Of a stretch of DNA of 64,000 nucleotides, positions 50,006 to 57,472 are shown one piece after another; the stretch's first letter is position 1, and every line of letters starts with the position of its first letter. Source of the stretch: G016234445 sp964438865. Lineage in GTDB: Bacteria; Chloroflexota; Dehalococcoidia; Tepidiformales; Tepidiformaceae. Location: NCBI GenBank assembly GCA_964438865.1, contig CAYTMI010000004.1:124001-188000 (forward strand). The letters are read 5' to 3'. A program made the position numbers and the translations under genes. The notes under the pieces were generated by a model. It saw only the letters and a list, made by a program, of their open reading frames with translations. It did not search any database and was not told the origin of the DNA.

Positions 50006-50409
50006 TCGTGGTGCTGGATGAACTCGACCCAGTTCCCGTCCGGGTCTTCGACCATGCAGATGCTGAGGTCGGGGCGAAGGCGCCTCACGGGTACCGCGAT
50101 CTTGTAACCCGCGGCCGAGCAGGTGTCCGAAACCTGCTGCACGTCCGCCACAGAGACGGTCCAGTAGCGGACGCCGAGCCCGCCCTGGATGCCGCCGGGG
50201 ATGGCCGCGGGCGGGTTCGTCTCCTGCTTGACGAGCTTCACCATCGTGGTGCCGCACATCAGACGGTGCATGACGCCTCCTCCGAGTCCCATGGGCGTGT
50301 CGGCGACGTGCTCGAAGCCGAGCGTGTCGCGGTAGAAGCGCAACGCCTTGTCGCTGTCGCTGATGACGATGCCAATGTCGATCGAGTCCTTGGTCAGTTG
50401 AAAGCCCAA
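49999..50409 (-). CDS. VOC-family (glyoxalase-like) protein
   Basis: 136 residues with two beta-alpha-beta-beta-beta modules. DIGIVISDSDKALRFYRDTL then GFEHV begins the first module, and CMVEDPDGNWVEFIQHHD ends the second with the usual metal-ligand Glu. The start is TTG 50409, with GGAGGGCG just upstream. The reaction (dioxygenase, lyase or resistance protein) cannot be told. Confidence 0.85.
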   Translation of the reverse strand: MGFQLTKDSIDIGIVISDSDKALRFYRDTLGFEHVADTPMGLGGGVMHRLMCGTTMVKLVKQETNPPAAIPGGIQGGLGVRYWTVSVADVQQVSDTCSAAGYKIAVPVRRLRPDLSICMVEDPDGNWVEFIQHHDA

Positions 50410-50465
50410 CGCGCCCTCCGGTGTAGTGGTGCGGCACAGGATACGCGAAGGGAGGGAGGGCTACC

Positions 50466-51479
50466 TCACCCTTCGCGGCGTCGGAGTAACCCCAGGAGCG
50501 CGAGTCCTGCTGCCAACCAGAACAATCCTGCCATGACGAGTCGGTTCGCGACGGCGTTGTTCGGGGTTGCGAGGGTGCCTGTCCCTGCGGCCGGGGCACC
50601 GGGGGACGGCCTTGGTTCCGGCGCGCATGGGTTCGGCGGCTCGGTCGTCGAGAACTCTGCGGTGAAGTGCAGCGTGCCGCGTTCGCCCGGGAACCCAACT
50701 CCGCCGGCCTGGAACCAGACCTCCTCCGCCGCGGCCACGTGTAAGGCCATCACCGATTCGCAGTGCCACACGGGCGGGGCGCCGCCGCCGGGGAAGTCGA
50801 TGGTGGCCTCGGTGTCGGCGTCCACCTCACTGCTGAAGTTGCTGCCGCGCGTGTCGGCGACGACGAAGCCATTGCCGGGTGCTACCGCGTGGTACCAGAC
50901 TGTGGCACCGAACCGGGCCGGCTCACCCGTGACGGTGGCGTACGTCGTGTCGAGGGTGTCGCCAAACGGGAAGCTCGCGATTAGCGTCCCCGGGAACTGG
51001 TCGTTCTTGGGCGGCTCTCCCGCGGTGATGCGGAGCACAAGGAGACCGGCCGGGTACGGGTAGTAGCTTCCGGCCTGTAGCCGGTAGGTGTTTCCTGCCT
51101 CGACGCGGAACACCAGGTCGAATGGCCCGACACCGGAGGGATTGCCGCGAGTAACCTCTTTGAGTGTGGCCAAGGACTCTCCCTGCCAGACGGCGACGAA
51201 CACCGGGATGGTGCTGGCCGAAAGGTCCACTCCAAGGGCACCGCTCGCAGTGACATGGTAGGTGTACCACACGGTTCGTTCGGACCAGTTCGCCTCCACC
51301 GGCTCGCCGGGCTCCGCGGTCGCGTCCCCCAAGGCCACGCTGTCTTCGAACGGGAGCGCCGCGATCTCTGCGCCCGGGAAGCCGTCGTTGGACGGCTGTG
51401 CGGCTGTCGTAGTGGAGGTTGGCAGTAAGGCCGCGGCGGTCAGGCCCAGCCACGCCAACAGACGCACGAGTCGACCCAT
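50466..51479 (-). CDS. surface protein with two repeated beta domains and C-terminal membrane anchor
   Basis: 337 residues. Signal peptide MGRLVRLLAWLGLTAAALLP, two related domains of ~115 residues each (beginning PSNDGFPGAEIAALPFEDSV and PKNDQFPGTLIASFPFGDTL), a Pro-rich linker, then a transmembrane segment ending LLGLLRRREG. This C-terminus (helix plus basic tail) suggests anchoring or sorting, similar in layout to PEP-CTERM-like tails. ATG 51479 is preceded by GGGAGGGG. Function unknown. Confidence 0.72.
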   Translation of the reverse strand: MGRLVRLLAWLGLTAAALLPTSTTTAAQPSNDGFPGAEIAALPFEDSVALGDATAEPGEPVEANWSERTVWYTYHVTASGALGVDLSASTIPVFVAVWQGESLATLKEVTRGNPSGVGPFDLVFRVEAGNTYRLQAGSYYPYPAGLLVLRITAGEPPKNDQFPGTLIASFPFGDTLDTTYATVTGEPARFGATVWYHAVAPGNGFVVADTRGSNFSSEVDADTEATIDFPGGGAPPVWHCESVMALHVAAAEEVWFQAGGVGFPGERGTLHFTAEFSTTEPPNPCAPEPRPSPGAPAAGTGTLATPNNAVANRLVMAGLFWLAAGLALLGLLRRREG

Positions 51480-51659
51480 GGATGGTCCCCTCCCAGCGAG
51501 GTAGCCGCTCATACTCATGGTAACACCGAGGCGTGGGACGGGTAGCCGAAGGAGCTGGGGCAGCCGCAAGGTGTCAGCGTTTGGGCCAAACGCCGAGGGC
51601 GACGTTCCGGTCGCGCCGGAGTCGTCGCCTCGTGCAGGGTGCACCCGTCAGCGGCGCGC

Positions 51660-52508
51660 TTACGCGGGGACTGGCGCCCGGGTGGCGTCGCCGGTGAGCT
51701 GCGCCATCATCTGCTGGAGCGCGGCCTGGTCGGGACCGACGAACGGGGTCGCCGTCGGGGCCATCGCCGCCGTAGTCAGCAGCTGCTCCGTCATCCGGTA
51801 GGCGGGAGGAAGATGGCTGCTCAGGATCATCTCTGGCTCCATCTTCCGTACCTCGTTCAGGCTGGCCGCAAACGTCGCGGAATCGACTTTGTGCACCCAG
51901 GGTGCGTCGACCGTCGACCAGAGCAACTGGCCCTCTCGCAGGTCGGAGGCCGAAATGTCACCCGCCGTCGTCGCCGGCCCGGAGAGCAACGCACCGAAAC
52001 AGTCGGAGCTGAAGAACGTCTTCGACTTGCTGTCGTAGAGGCCGGCGGTGTCTGCGGCGTCGTAGGAAGGGGGCTTCACCGAAGTGACTGTGCGGCCGCC
52101 GATGTCGAGGCTCTGGCCCGGATTGAGCAGGTACACGCGGTCCATGGGGAGCGGGCGGAAGACGCTCATTCGGCCCACCGTTAGGAAGGTCGTGATGACG
52201 CGGGCATTCGGCGCCTCCTCGAGGATCTGATGCACGCTGCCCACGTGGTCCATGTCGGCGTGCGTGATCCAGATCCACTTCAGGTCGGCCGGGTCGATCA
52301 CCTGCCGCAGGGCGGTCATGAAACTCGCGGTGGCGTCGGCGCCTTCGCCGTCCAGCGGCGCGCCTGTGTCGATCAGGAGCGGCTCCCGTCCCTTGACGAC
52401 GAACGCGTTGACGGGGAGTTGCCCGAACCCGGGAATGGGGAAATACATCGACAGCACGTCGATGTCGGGGGCGACGCTGTAGGGGGCAACCGCGGAAACT
52501 TGGGACAT
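51660..52508 (-). CDS. metallo-beta-lactamase-fold protein (ODP-like metal motif)
   Basis: 282 residues. The metal motif is ITHADMDHVG: H-x-D-x-D-H rather than H-x-H-x-D-H, closer to the H-x-E-x-D-H of di-iron ODP proteins (the flavodiiron family). LLIDTGAP precedes it, FFSSDCFGALL with Asp follows, and SSHLPP gives the last His. It could be a di-iron oxygen or NO sensor/reductase. GGAGGAATC precedes the ATG. Confidence 0.8.
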   Translation of the reverse strand: MSQVSAVAPYSVAPDIDVLSMYFPIPGFGQLPVNAFVVKGREPLLIDTGAPLDGEGADATASFMTALRQVIDPADLKWIWITHADMDHVGSVHQILEEAPNARVITTFLTVGRMSVFRPLPMDRVYLLNPGQSLDIGGRTVTSVKPPSYDAADTAGLYDSKSKTFFSSDCFGALLSGPATTAGDISASDLREGQLLWSTVDAPWVHKVDSATFAASLNEVRKMEPEMILSSHLPPAYRMTEQLLTTAAMAPTATPFVGPDQAALQQMMAQLTGDATRAPVPA

Positions 52509-52587
52509 GATTCCTCCAGACCTCGTGTTCGCAGGCAGTTTTGAACGGTCGAAACGGTGTGTTCAGGACATCGGTGGGGAGAGCAGC

Positions 52588-53208
52588 TTAGCGATAGGCA
52601 GCCCGCCGTTTCTCGGCTCCGGGCGCCGATTGGCCCGCGCGCACCAGCGCCTCAGCGACCTGGGAAGTCGCGTCGCGGGGTGACAGTCCGGCCTGGACGC
52701 GCAGTGCCCGGTAGGTGAGCGGGCTGAGCATGCCTCGGACGAAGCCACGGAATGCGGTGTCGCTCCCCGCGCGAGGGGGCCAACCAGCCAGCACGAGATC
52801 CGTTCCGGCTGCGACAACGCCGTCGATCTGTTGGAGCACAGCTGCCAGCGACGGCGATTCATCCTCGAGCTTGAACGCAGCCCACACATGCCCGAGCAGC
52901 GTTTCCAGCGTGGCGTGAACCTGGCTGACGGTCTCCCGGGCGCGGTCGGCAGGATCCTCGATCGCGGCGAGCGCTTCGAAGTCCGGCATGGGCACGAGAT
53001 GCATCCCAAAGGCGGTGCAACCTTCGAAAAGCAGTTCCCGGGTGGGGAAGTGCTTCCGGACCGTCGCGACCGAGACGTTGGCTTCCTTCGCAAGGCTCTC
53101 AGTATCGAGAATGCCCTGCCCGTGCAAGCGGAAGGCAGCTTCGAGGATGCCTTCACGGGTCTTGCGGGCCAGCTCGATCCGGCGCGATGCGTCGTACTTT
53201 CGGCTCAT
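52588..53208 (-). CDS. TetR-family regulator
   Basis: 206 residues. N-terminal helix-turn-helix ILDTESLAKEANVSVATVRK then HFPTRELLFEG. The C-terminal ligand domain is unspecific. A palindrome inside its own promoter points to autoregulation, and the MBL-fold gene 79 bases downstream on the same strand is a likely co-regulated target. Confidence 0.85.
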   Translation of the reverse strand: MSRKYDASRRIELARKTREGILEAAFRLHGQGILDTESLAKEANVSVATVRKHFPTRELLFEGCTAFGMHLVPMPDFEALAAIEDPADRARETVSQVHATLETLLGHVWAAFKLEDESPSLAAVLQQIDGVVAAGTDLVLAGWPPRAGSDTAFRGFVRGMLSPLTYRALRVQAGLSPRDATSQVAEALVRAGQSAPGAEKRRAAYR

Positions 53209-53214
53209 GCGCTC

Positions 53215-53243
53215 AGACTATGCTATTCGATAGCGCGTGTCAA
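53215..53243 (-). promoter_or_regulatory. TetR promoter with embedded operator
   Basis: Consensus -35 TTGACA (53238-53243) and -10 TAGTCT (53215-53220) are spaced 17 bases. The spacer holds the perfect inverted repeat GCTAT-TCG-ATAGC (53222-53234), a good TetR-type operator. The ATG (53208) lies six bases after the -10, so the mRNA is probably leaderless. Confidence 0.6.
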
Positions 53244-53405
53244 CAATGAATATGTTCCTGCGTTAGCGACTGGAAAGATGCAAGCGCGCCGCGCCGAACG
53301 GGGACAGACTGACCCCACGCCTCCAGTTGGCGTCAGGATTGGCGTCAGACGCGAAAGGCGACGACCCGGGCCCCGCCGTTATCGTCGCCTTCAGATTCGA
53401 GAGAT

Positions 53406-53481
53406 TGGTGCCGAGGCCCAGACTTGAACTGGGGACACCGCGATTTTCAGTCGCGTGCTCTACCGACTGAGCTACCTCGGC
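53406..53481 (-). tRNA. tRNA-Phe (GAA)
   Basis: Complete cloverleaf on the minus strand: acceptor GCCGAGG/CCTCGGC, D-stem GCTC/GAGC, anticodon stem CGCGA/TCGCG around CTGAAAA (anticodon GAA), T-arm CCCAG-TTCAAGT-CTGGG, discriminator A and encoded CCA. Confidence 0.96.
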
Positions 53482-53541
53482 CTTCGAACCCCTATCGTAG
53501 GGACGCCCGCCGCAGAGGGTCAAATGCCGCCCCGCGGGTTG

Positions 53542-53547
53542 TATGAT
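53542..53547 (+). promoter_or_regulatory. -10 element in front of the epoxide hydrolase gene
   Basis: TATGAT is followed by GCGGCCC and the ATG at 53555, seven bases later. This is the same layout as at 14122-14135 and predicts a leaderless mRNA. Confidence 0.45.
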
Positions 53548-53554
53548 GCGGCCC

Positions 53555-54688
53555 ATGCCTCCTCGACCCTTCTCCATTCACGTCTCTGACGCCGTCCTAG
53601 CCGACCTAGGCGGCCGCCTCGCCCGAACCCGCTGGCCCGACCCCATCCCCGATACCGGCTGGGACTACGGTGCCGATGTTGCTTACGTCCAGGAGCTTTG
53701 CGACTACTGGCGCACCAGCTACGACTGGCGCAAGCACGAAGCCGCGCTCAATCACTACCCCCAGTTCCTCTCGACCGTCGACGGTGTGGACCTCCATTAC
53801 TGGCACGTCCGCGGGAAGGGGCCGAGCCCGTTCCCGCTCCTGCTGGTCCACGGATGGCCTGGCTCCATCTTCGAATTCCACCACCTGATCGGCCCCCTCA
53901 CCGACCCCGCGGCCCACGGCGGTGACCCGGCTGACTCCTTCGACGTCGTCATCCCCGCCCTCCCCGGGTATGGGTTCGGCGGGAAGCCAGTAGAGCGCGG
54001 GTGGGGGCCGTCGCGCACCGCCGCGGCTTTCGACCGCCTCATGACTGAGGAGCTAGGCTATCCGCGTTACGGGACGCAGGGCGGCGACTGGGGCGGGATC
54101 ATCACCGCGCGGATGGGGGCGGCCTACCCCGAACACATCGCCGGAGTCCACCTGAACTTCGTTATCGGCCAGCCCCCAGCCGGCGACGACTCGCCGGAGA
54201 CGAAGGCCACGGCGGCGGCGGCAGCGGCGTTCCAGGCGGCTGAGACCGGCTACAGCAACGTCCAGGGCACGAAGCCGATGTCGCTGGCAATCGCGCAGGC
54301 TGATTCGCCGGCCGGGATCGCGGCATGGATCGTCGAGAAGTTCCGCACCTGGAGCGATTGCGACGGCGACCTCGAGAGCGTCTACACGAAGGACCAGTTG
54401 GTCACGAACATCATGTTCTACTGGGCGCCGAACAGCATCGCCGGGGCAGCGCGGATGTACTACGAAGCCCGCCGCGACCCGGCGGCGTTCACCTGGTCGA
54501 AGGTCACGCCGCCGACCGCGGTCGCCCTCTTCGCGAAGGAGCCATGGCAGCCGCGCCGGTCGTGGGTCGAATCGCGCTTGAACATCCAGCGCTGGACCGA
54601 GTTCCCCAAGGGCGGGCACTTCGCCGCGATGGAACAGCCCGCAGCCCTGCTCGAAGACGTCCGGGCGTTCTTCCGGACCATCCGGTAG
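53555..54688 (+). CDS. epoxide hydrolase-like alpha/beta hydrolase
   Basis: 377 residues with the N-terminal epoxide-hydrolase domain (LGGRLARTRWPDPIPDTGWD) and an alpha/beta-hydrolase core: HGWPGS (oxyanion), GGDWGG with nucleophile Asp, and FPKGGHFAAMEQP with catalytic His. This matches microsomal/fungal-type EHN hydrolases. The start is ATG 53555; ATGs at 53543 and 53546 overlap the -10 and are less likely. Confidence 0.88.
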   Translation: MPPRPFSIHVSDAVLADLGGRLARTRWPDPIPDTGWDYGADVAYVQELCDYWRTSYDWRKHEAALNHYPQFLSTVDGVDLHYWHVRGKGPSPFPLLLVHGWPGSIFEFHHLIGPLTDPAAHGGDPADSFDVVIPALPGYGFGGKPVERGWGPSRTAAAFDRLMTEELGYPRYGTQGGDWGGIITARMGAAYPEHIAGVHLNFVIGQPPAGDDSPETKATAAAAAAFQAAETGYSNVQGTKPMSLAIAQADSPAGIAAWIVEKFRTWSDCDGDLESVYTKDQLVTNIMFYWAPNSIAGAARMYYEARRDPAAFTWSKVTPPTAVALFAKEPWQPRRSWVESRLNIQRWTEFPKGGHFAAMEQPAALLEDVRAFFRTIR

Positions 54689-54690
54689 GG

Positions 54691-55056
54691 TCAGCCCGGC
54701 AACTCGTGGGTGTAGACCTCGTTCAGGGTGATCCGATCACCATCGAGGATGACGAGGTCGAAGCCGCGCATGTGGCGCTGGCTGCCGTTGGGGAGTTCCA
54801 TAGTCGCGATCCAGCGGCCGCTGTAGCCTTTGCCGTCGGCGTGTGGCCACGTCTCTTCCGGGTCGTAGCGGGTGGGCGGCATCGCGCTGAACAGGCCCGA
54901 CAGGTACTGCCACAGGGCGGCGCTCCCGTTGAGTCCTCCGGCAGTCTGCGAATCCTTGTAGACCACGTCGGGCGCGTAGTAGCGGTCGACCAGCGTGTCG
55001 ACATCTTTGTCGCTCCACGCCTTCAGCCAGGCAGCGTTGTATTTTTCAAGGTCCAT
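54691..55056 (-). CDS. NTF2/SnoaL-like protein
   Basis: 121 residues. KYNAAWLKAWSDKDVDTLVD followed by RYYAPDVVYKD is the common start of SnoaL/NTF2-fold cone domains; the end reads GFDLVILDGDRITLNEVYT. Members are isomerases, cyclases or binding proteins. GGGGAGG precedes the ATG. It follows the enoyl-CoA hydratase gene by 13 bases, so the two are co-transcribed. Confidence 0.83.
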   Translation of the reverse strand: MDLEKYNAAWLKAWSDKDVDTLVDRYYAPDVVYKDSQTAGGLNGSAALWQYLSGLFSAMPPTRYDPEETWPHADGKGYSGRWIATMELPNGSQRHMRGFDLVILDGDRITLNEVYTHELPG

Positions 55057-55069
55057 CGTGTCCTCCCCG

Positions 55070-55921
55070 TTAGCGGCCTTCCAGCCAGGCGTTGAATCGG
55101 GGCGCGCGCTTCTCCTGAAAGGCACGGACACCCTCGCGCGCGTCCGGGTGGTGGTCGCTGATCGCGGTCTTCCCGGCGATGTCATCCAGCGCGTGGGCCC
55201 AGGTCATCTCCGCTGCGTTGTAAAGCGTGCGCTTCAGCAGCCGCATCGAGACTTGCGGCCCGTCGGCAAGCTCTGCCGCCAGCGCCATCGCCCGCCCTTG
55301 CAACTCGGCCGGGTCTACGACTTCGTGGACAAGGCCGAGGTCGAGCGCTTCCGCCGCGCCGACGATCCGCTTCCGCATGAGGAAATCCATCGTCTTCGCC
55401 AAGCCCATCAACTGGACGAGGAGGAACTGCCCGCCTTCGTCCGGGAGCAGCCCGAAGCGGAGGGTCGCGCTCCCCAGCCGGGCCTCCGTGGACGCGATCC
55501 GGAAGTCGCAGGCGAGCGCCAGGGAGAGGCCGGTCTGGATCGCGACGCCGTTGATCGCCGCAATCGTCAGCTTGTCCAGGCCCCGAATCGCCGAGTTCAG
55601 CGGCTGGGAAAGCACGCGCAGCCCCTCATAGGTCCCGATGGCGTTCTCGTGGCCGGGGGGTATGTTCGGGACGAGCGCCTCGCCGGTGCCCTCCATCGGC
55701 CGCCCGCTGATGTCGTCGCCGGCGCAGAAGGCGCGCCCGGAACCGGCGAACACGACCACGCGGACGGCGTCATCCATTTGCGCCTGCGTGAGGGTTTCGA
55801 TCAGGTCGCGCTTGATTGGCTGGTTGAGGCCGTTCAGTCGCTCGGGACGGTTGAAGGTGATGACGGCGATGCCGGGGTCGTGCATCGCGACGTCGAAGCC
55901 GCGGAAGCTGCCGGTGCGCAT
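55070..55921 (-). CDS. enoyl-CoA hydratase/isomerase family protein
   Basis: Crotonase-fold protein, 283 residues. ITFNRPERLNGLNQP at the start, VVVFAGSGRAFCAGDDISG (first oxyanion site), and AAINGVAIQTGLSLALACDF (second site, variant of GGG). In canonical hydratases two Glu residues act in catalysis; here the second position falls in GLLPDEGGQF with Asp-Glu, so the precise reaction (hydratase, isomerase or hydrolase) is open. Confidence 0.87.
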   Translation of the reverse strand: MRTGSFRGFDVAMHDPGIAVITFNRPERLNGLNQPIKRDLIETLTQAQMDDAVRVVVFAGSGRAFCAGDDISGRPMEGTGEALVPNIPPGHENAIGTYEGLRVLSQPLNSAIRGLDKLTIAAINGVAIQTGLSLALACDFRIASTEARLGSATLRFGLLPDEGGQFLLVQLMGLAKTMDFLMRKRIVGAAEALDLGLVHEVVDPAELQGRAMALAAELADGPQVSMRLLKRTLYNAAEMTWAHALDDIAGKTAISDHHPDAREGVRAFQEKRAPRFNAWLEGR

Positions 55922-56008
55922 ACGATCCCTCCTCCCGGCGAGCTGCCAGGCCGGGCTATCCTGCCTCCCCGGAGGACGCAGCGCAACCGCGGCCGGTGGA
56001 CCGAACGG

Positions 56009-56557
56009 CTATTGCGACAGTTCCACAATCAGGCTGGCGCGTTCGTTGTCGATGGCGTGGATGGCGACGCGGGCCACCCCGGGCAGCGAGGCGAGGTGCT
56101 CCTGGAATTGGAGGAGGGCACCGAAGCCGCGGCCCTTGACATCGACCTGTACGGTGCGGGCGTTGCGCGCCTCCGGCTGAGCGCCGGCGGGAGCCTCCGG
56201 CGGCGGTGGCTCGGGAGTGGCCCGGCGCTGGCCCTTGAATGCCCCGTGGGAGAGGCTGTCCAGTCCGGTGACGATGCCCTGCATGCTGGCGAGCGCTGCC
56301 ACGTACTCATCGCGGAGGCGCACGAGCGGGGCGTACATGGATTCGGAGAGGGACGAGGCCGTTGGTGGGGGTGCTGCCACCGGCGCTGCGGGGGCTACCC
56401 GCTCTTCCAGCTCGCCAAGGCGGTCGAGGAGCCGTTCGTAGTCTTCGCGCAGGGTGTCATAGCGCCGGCGAAGCTGGCGGACCGCGCCATCACCCGAAGT
56501 CGCCTGCTGCAGGCGGTCGTAGAGAAAGTCGTCGTCCCCGGGGCGGTCGTTCGGCAT
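56009..56557 (-). CDS. coiled-coil protein with ACT-like C-terminal domain
   Basis: 182 residues. A charged coiled coil (residues ~14-60: RLQQATSGDGAVRQLRRRYD, then LREDYERLLDRLGELEERV), a Pro/Ala linker, a helical segment and another Pro-rich linker lead to a small alpha/beta domain (RTVQVDVKGRGFGALLQFQE, then HLASLPGVARVAIHAIDNER). The last resembles the ferredoxin-like fold of ACT/MASE-type sensors, but no family is assigned. It lies 42 bases after the response-regulator gene on the same strand. Confidence 0.6.
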   Translation of the reverse strand: MPNDRPGDDDFLYDRLQQATSGDGAVRQLRRRYDTLREDYERLLDRLGELEERVAPAAPVAAPPPTASSLSESMYAPLVRLRDEYVAALASMQGIVTGLDSLSHGAFKGQRRATPEPPPPEAPAGAQPEARNARTVQVDVKGRGFGALLQFQEHLASLPGVARVAIHAIDNERASLIVELSQ

Positions 56558-56599
56558 CTGGCTCCCCACAGCCGAACGTACGCGGGAGTGCAGGGGGAA

Positions 56600-57358
56600 T
56601 CAAGCAGTCTGCGAGCCAACCCTCGTGGCCGGCATCGCCCGCTGTCGCCCGCCCTCGAGCCGGTAGCCGAAGCCCCGGGCCGTGACGAGATAGCGCGGTT
56701 CGTCCACCGAATCCTCCAGCTTGCGCCGGATCCGGCGGACATAGACCTTGAAGACTTCCTGCGCGTCCCGCGGGAGGTATTCGTAATCGTCTGAGGTCGC
56801 GTTCAGGATTTCATGCGGGCGGAGCACCCGGCCGGCATTGCGGGCCATGTACTCGATGATGCGGAATTCTGACGCGGTCAGCGGTACGAACTCTCCGGCG
56901 CGTTCGACCTCGCACCGGTTAACATCGACGGTCAGGTCCCCCACCTGAAGGATGCCGGGGATTCCTGCTTCATCCGCGACACCATGACGCCGGAGCACGG
57001 CGTTCGCCTGGGCGACGACGAGGAGGTCGTCTGCGCTGACGGCGAGGCAGGCGTCGGCGCCAGCGGAGAGACAGCCGGCGGCGACGCGGGGCGTGGCTTC
57101 GGGGACGACGGCGAGCAGCGGGATTCGCTTGCCGGCGAGGGTTGCGACGGCGCCGGGCACAGGTTCGCCGGCAGCGCAATAGACGGCGACGAGGTCGAAC
57201 TCGCCGGAGGCCGCCATGCGCAGAGAGGCTTCATCAAGGGCGCGTTCGAGGACAGCGAAACTGCCGCCGTGGAGCGCGCGCACAAACCCGAGCGTGTCAG
57301 CGTGATGGGGTGCGAGGAGCAGAACGCTCCGGAAGGGGCGCATCTCGTTGGGCGCCAT
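56600..57358 (-). CDS. OmpR-type regulator with degenerate receiver
   Basis: 252 residues. The C-terminal winged helix is clear (VPLTASEFRIIEYMARNAGR, VLRPHEILNATSD, VFKVYVRRIRRKLEDS, YLVTARGFGYRLEG). The N-terminal ~120 residues fold like a receiver (FRSVLLLAPHHADTLGFVRA), but the acidic pair is HH, and the phospho-acceptor region FDLVAVYCAAGEP has no Asp at the expected place. It should therefore work without phosphorylation, perhaps by binding a ligand or partner. TATACT lies about 47 bases upstream of the ATG. Confidence 0.82.
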   Translation of the reverse strand: MAPNEMRPFRSVLLLAPHHADTLGFVRALHGGSFAVLERALDEASLRMAASGEFDLVAVYCAAGEPVPGAVATLAGKRIPLLAVVPEATPRVAAGCLSAGADACLAVSADDLLVVAQANAVLRRHGVADEAGIPGILQVGDLTVDVNRCEVERAGEFVPLTASEFRIIEYMARNAGRVLRPHEILNATSDDYEYLPRDAQEVFKVYVRRIRRKLEDSVDEPRYLVTARGFGYRLEGGRQRAMPATRVGSQTA

Positions 57359-57472
57359 AGGCAGACAACCTTACTCCGGGACCCCGCAGCCCCAGCACGA
57401 GGGAGTATACGACCCGTGTCAATACCGTCCAGTGGGTATTTAGTTGTGTCGGTGGCCAGTGAACGCGCCTGC

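Noticed and set aside
57400..57430. TTGACA followed by TATACT on the minus strand as a full promoter for the response-regulator gene
   Set aside because: The two boxes are only 7 bases apart, too close to work together; TATACT alone may still be a -10.
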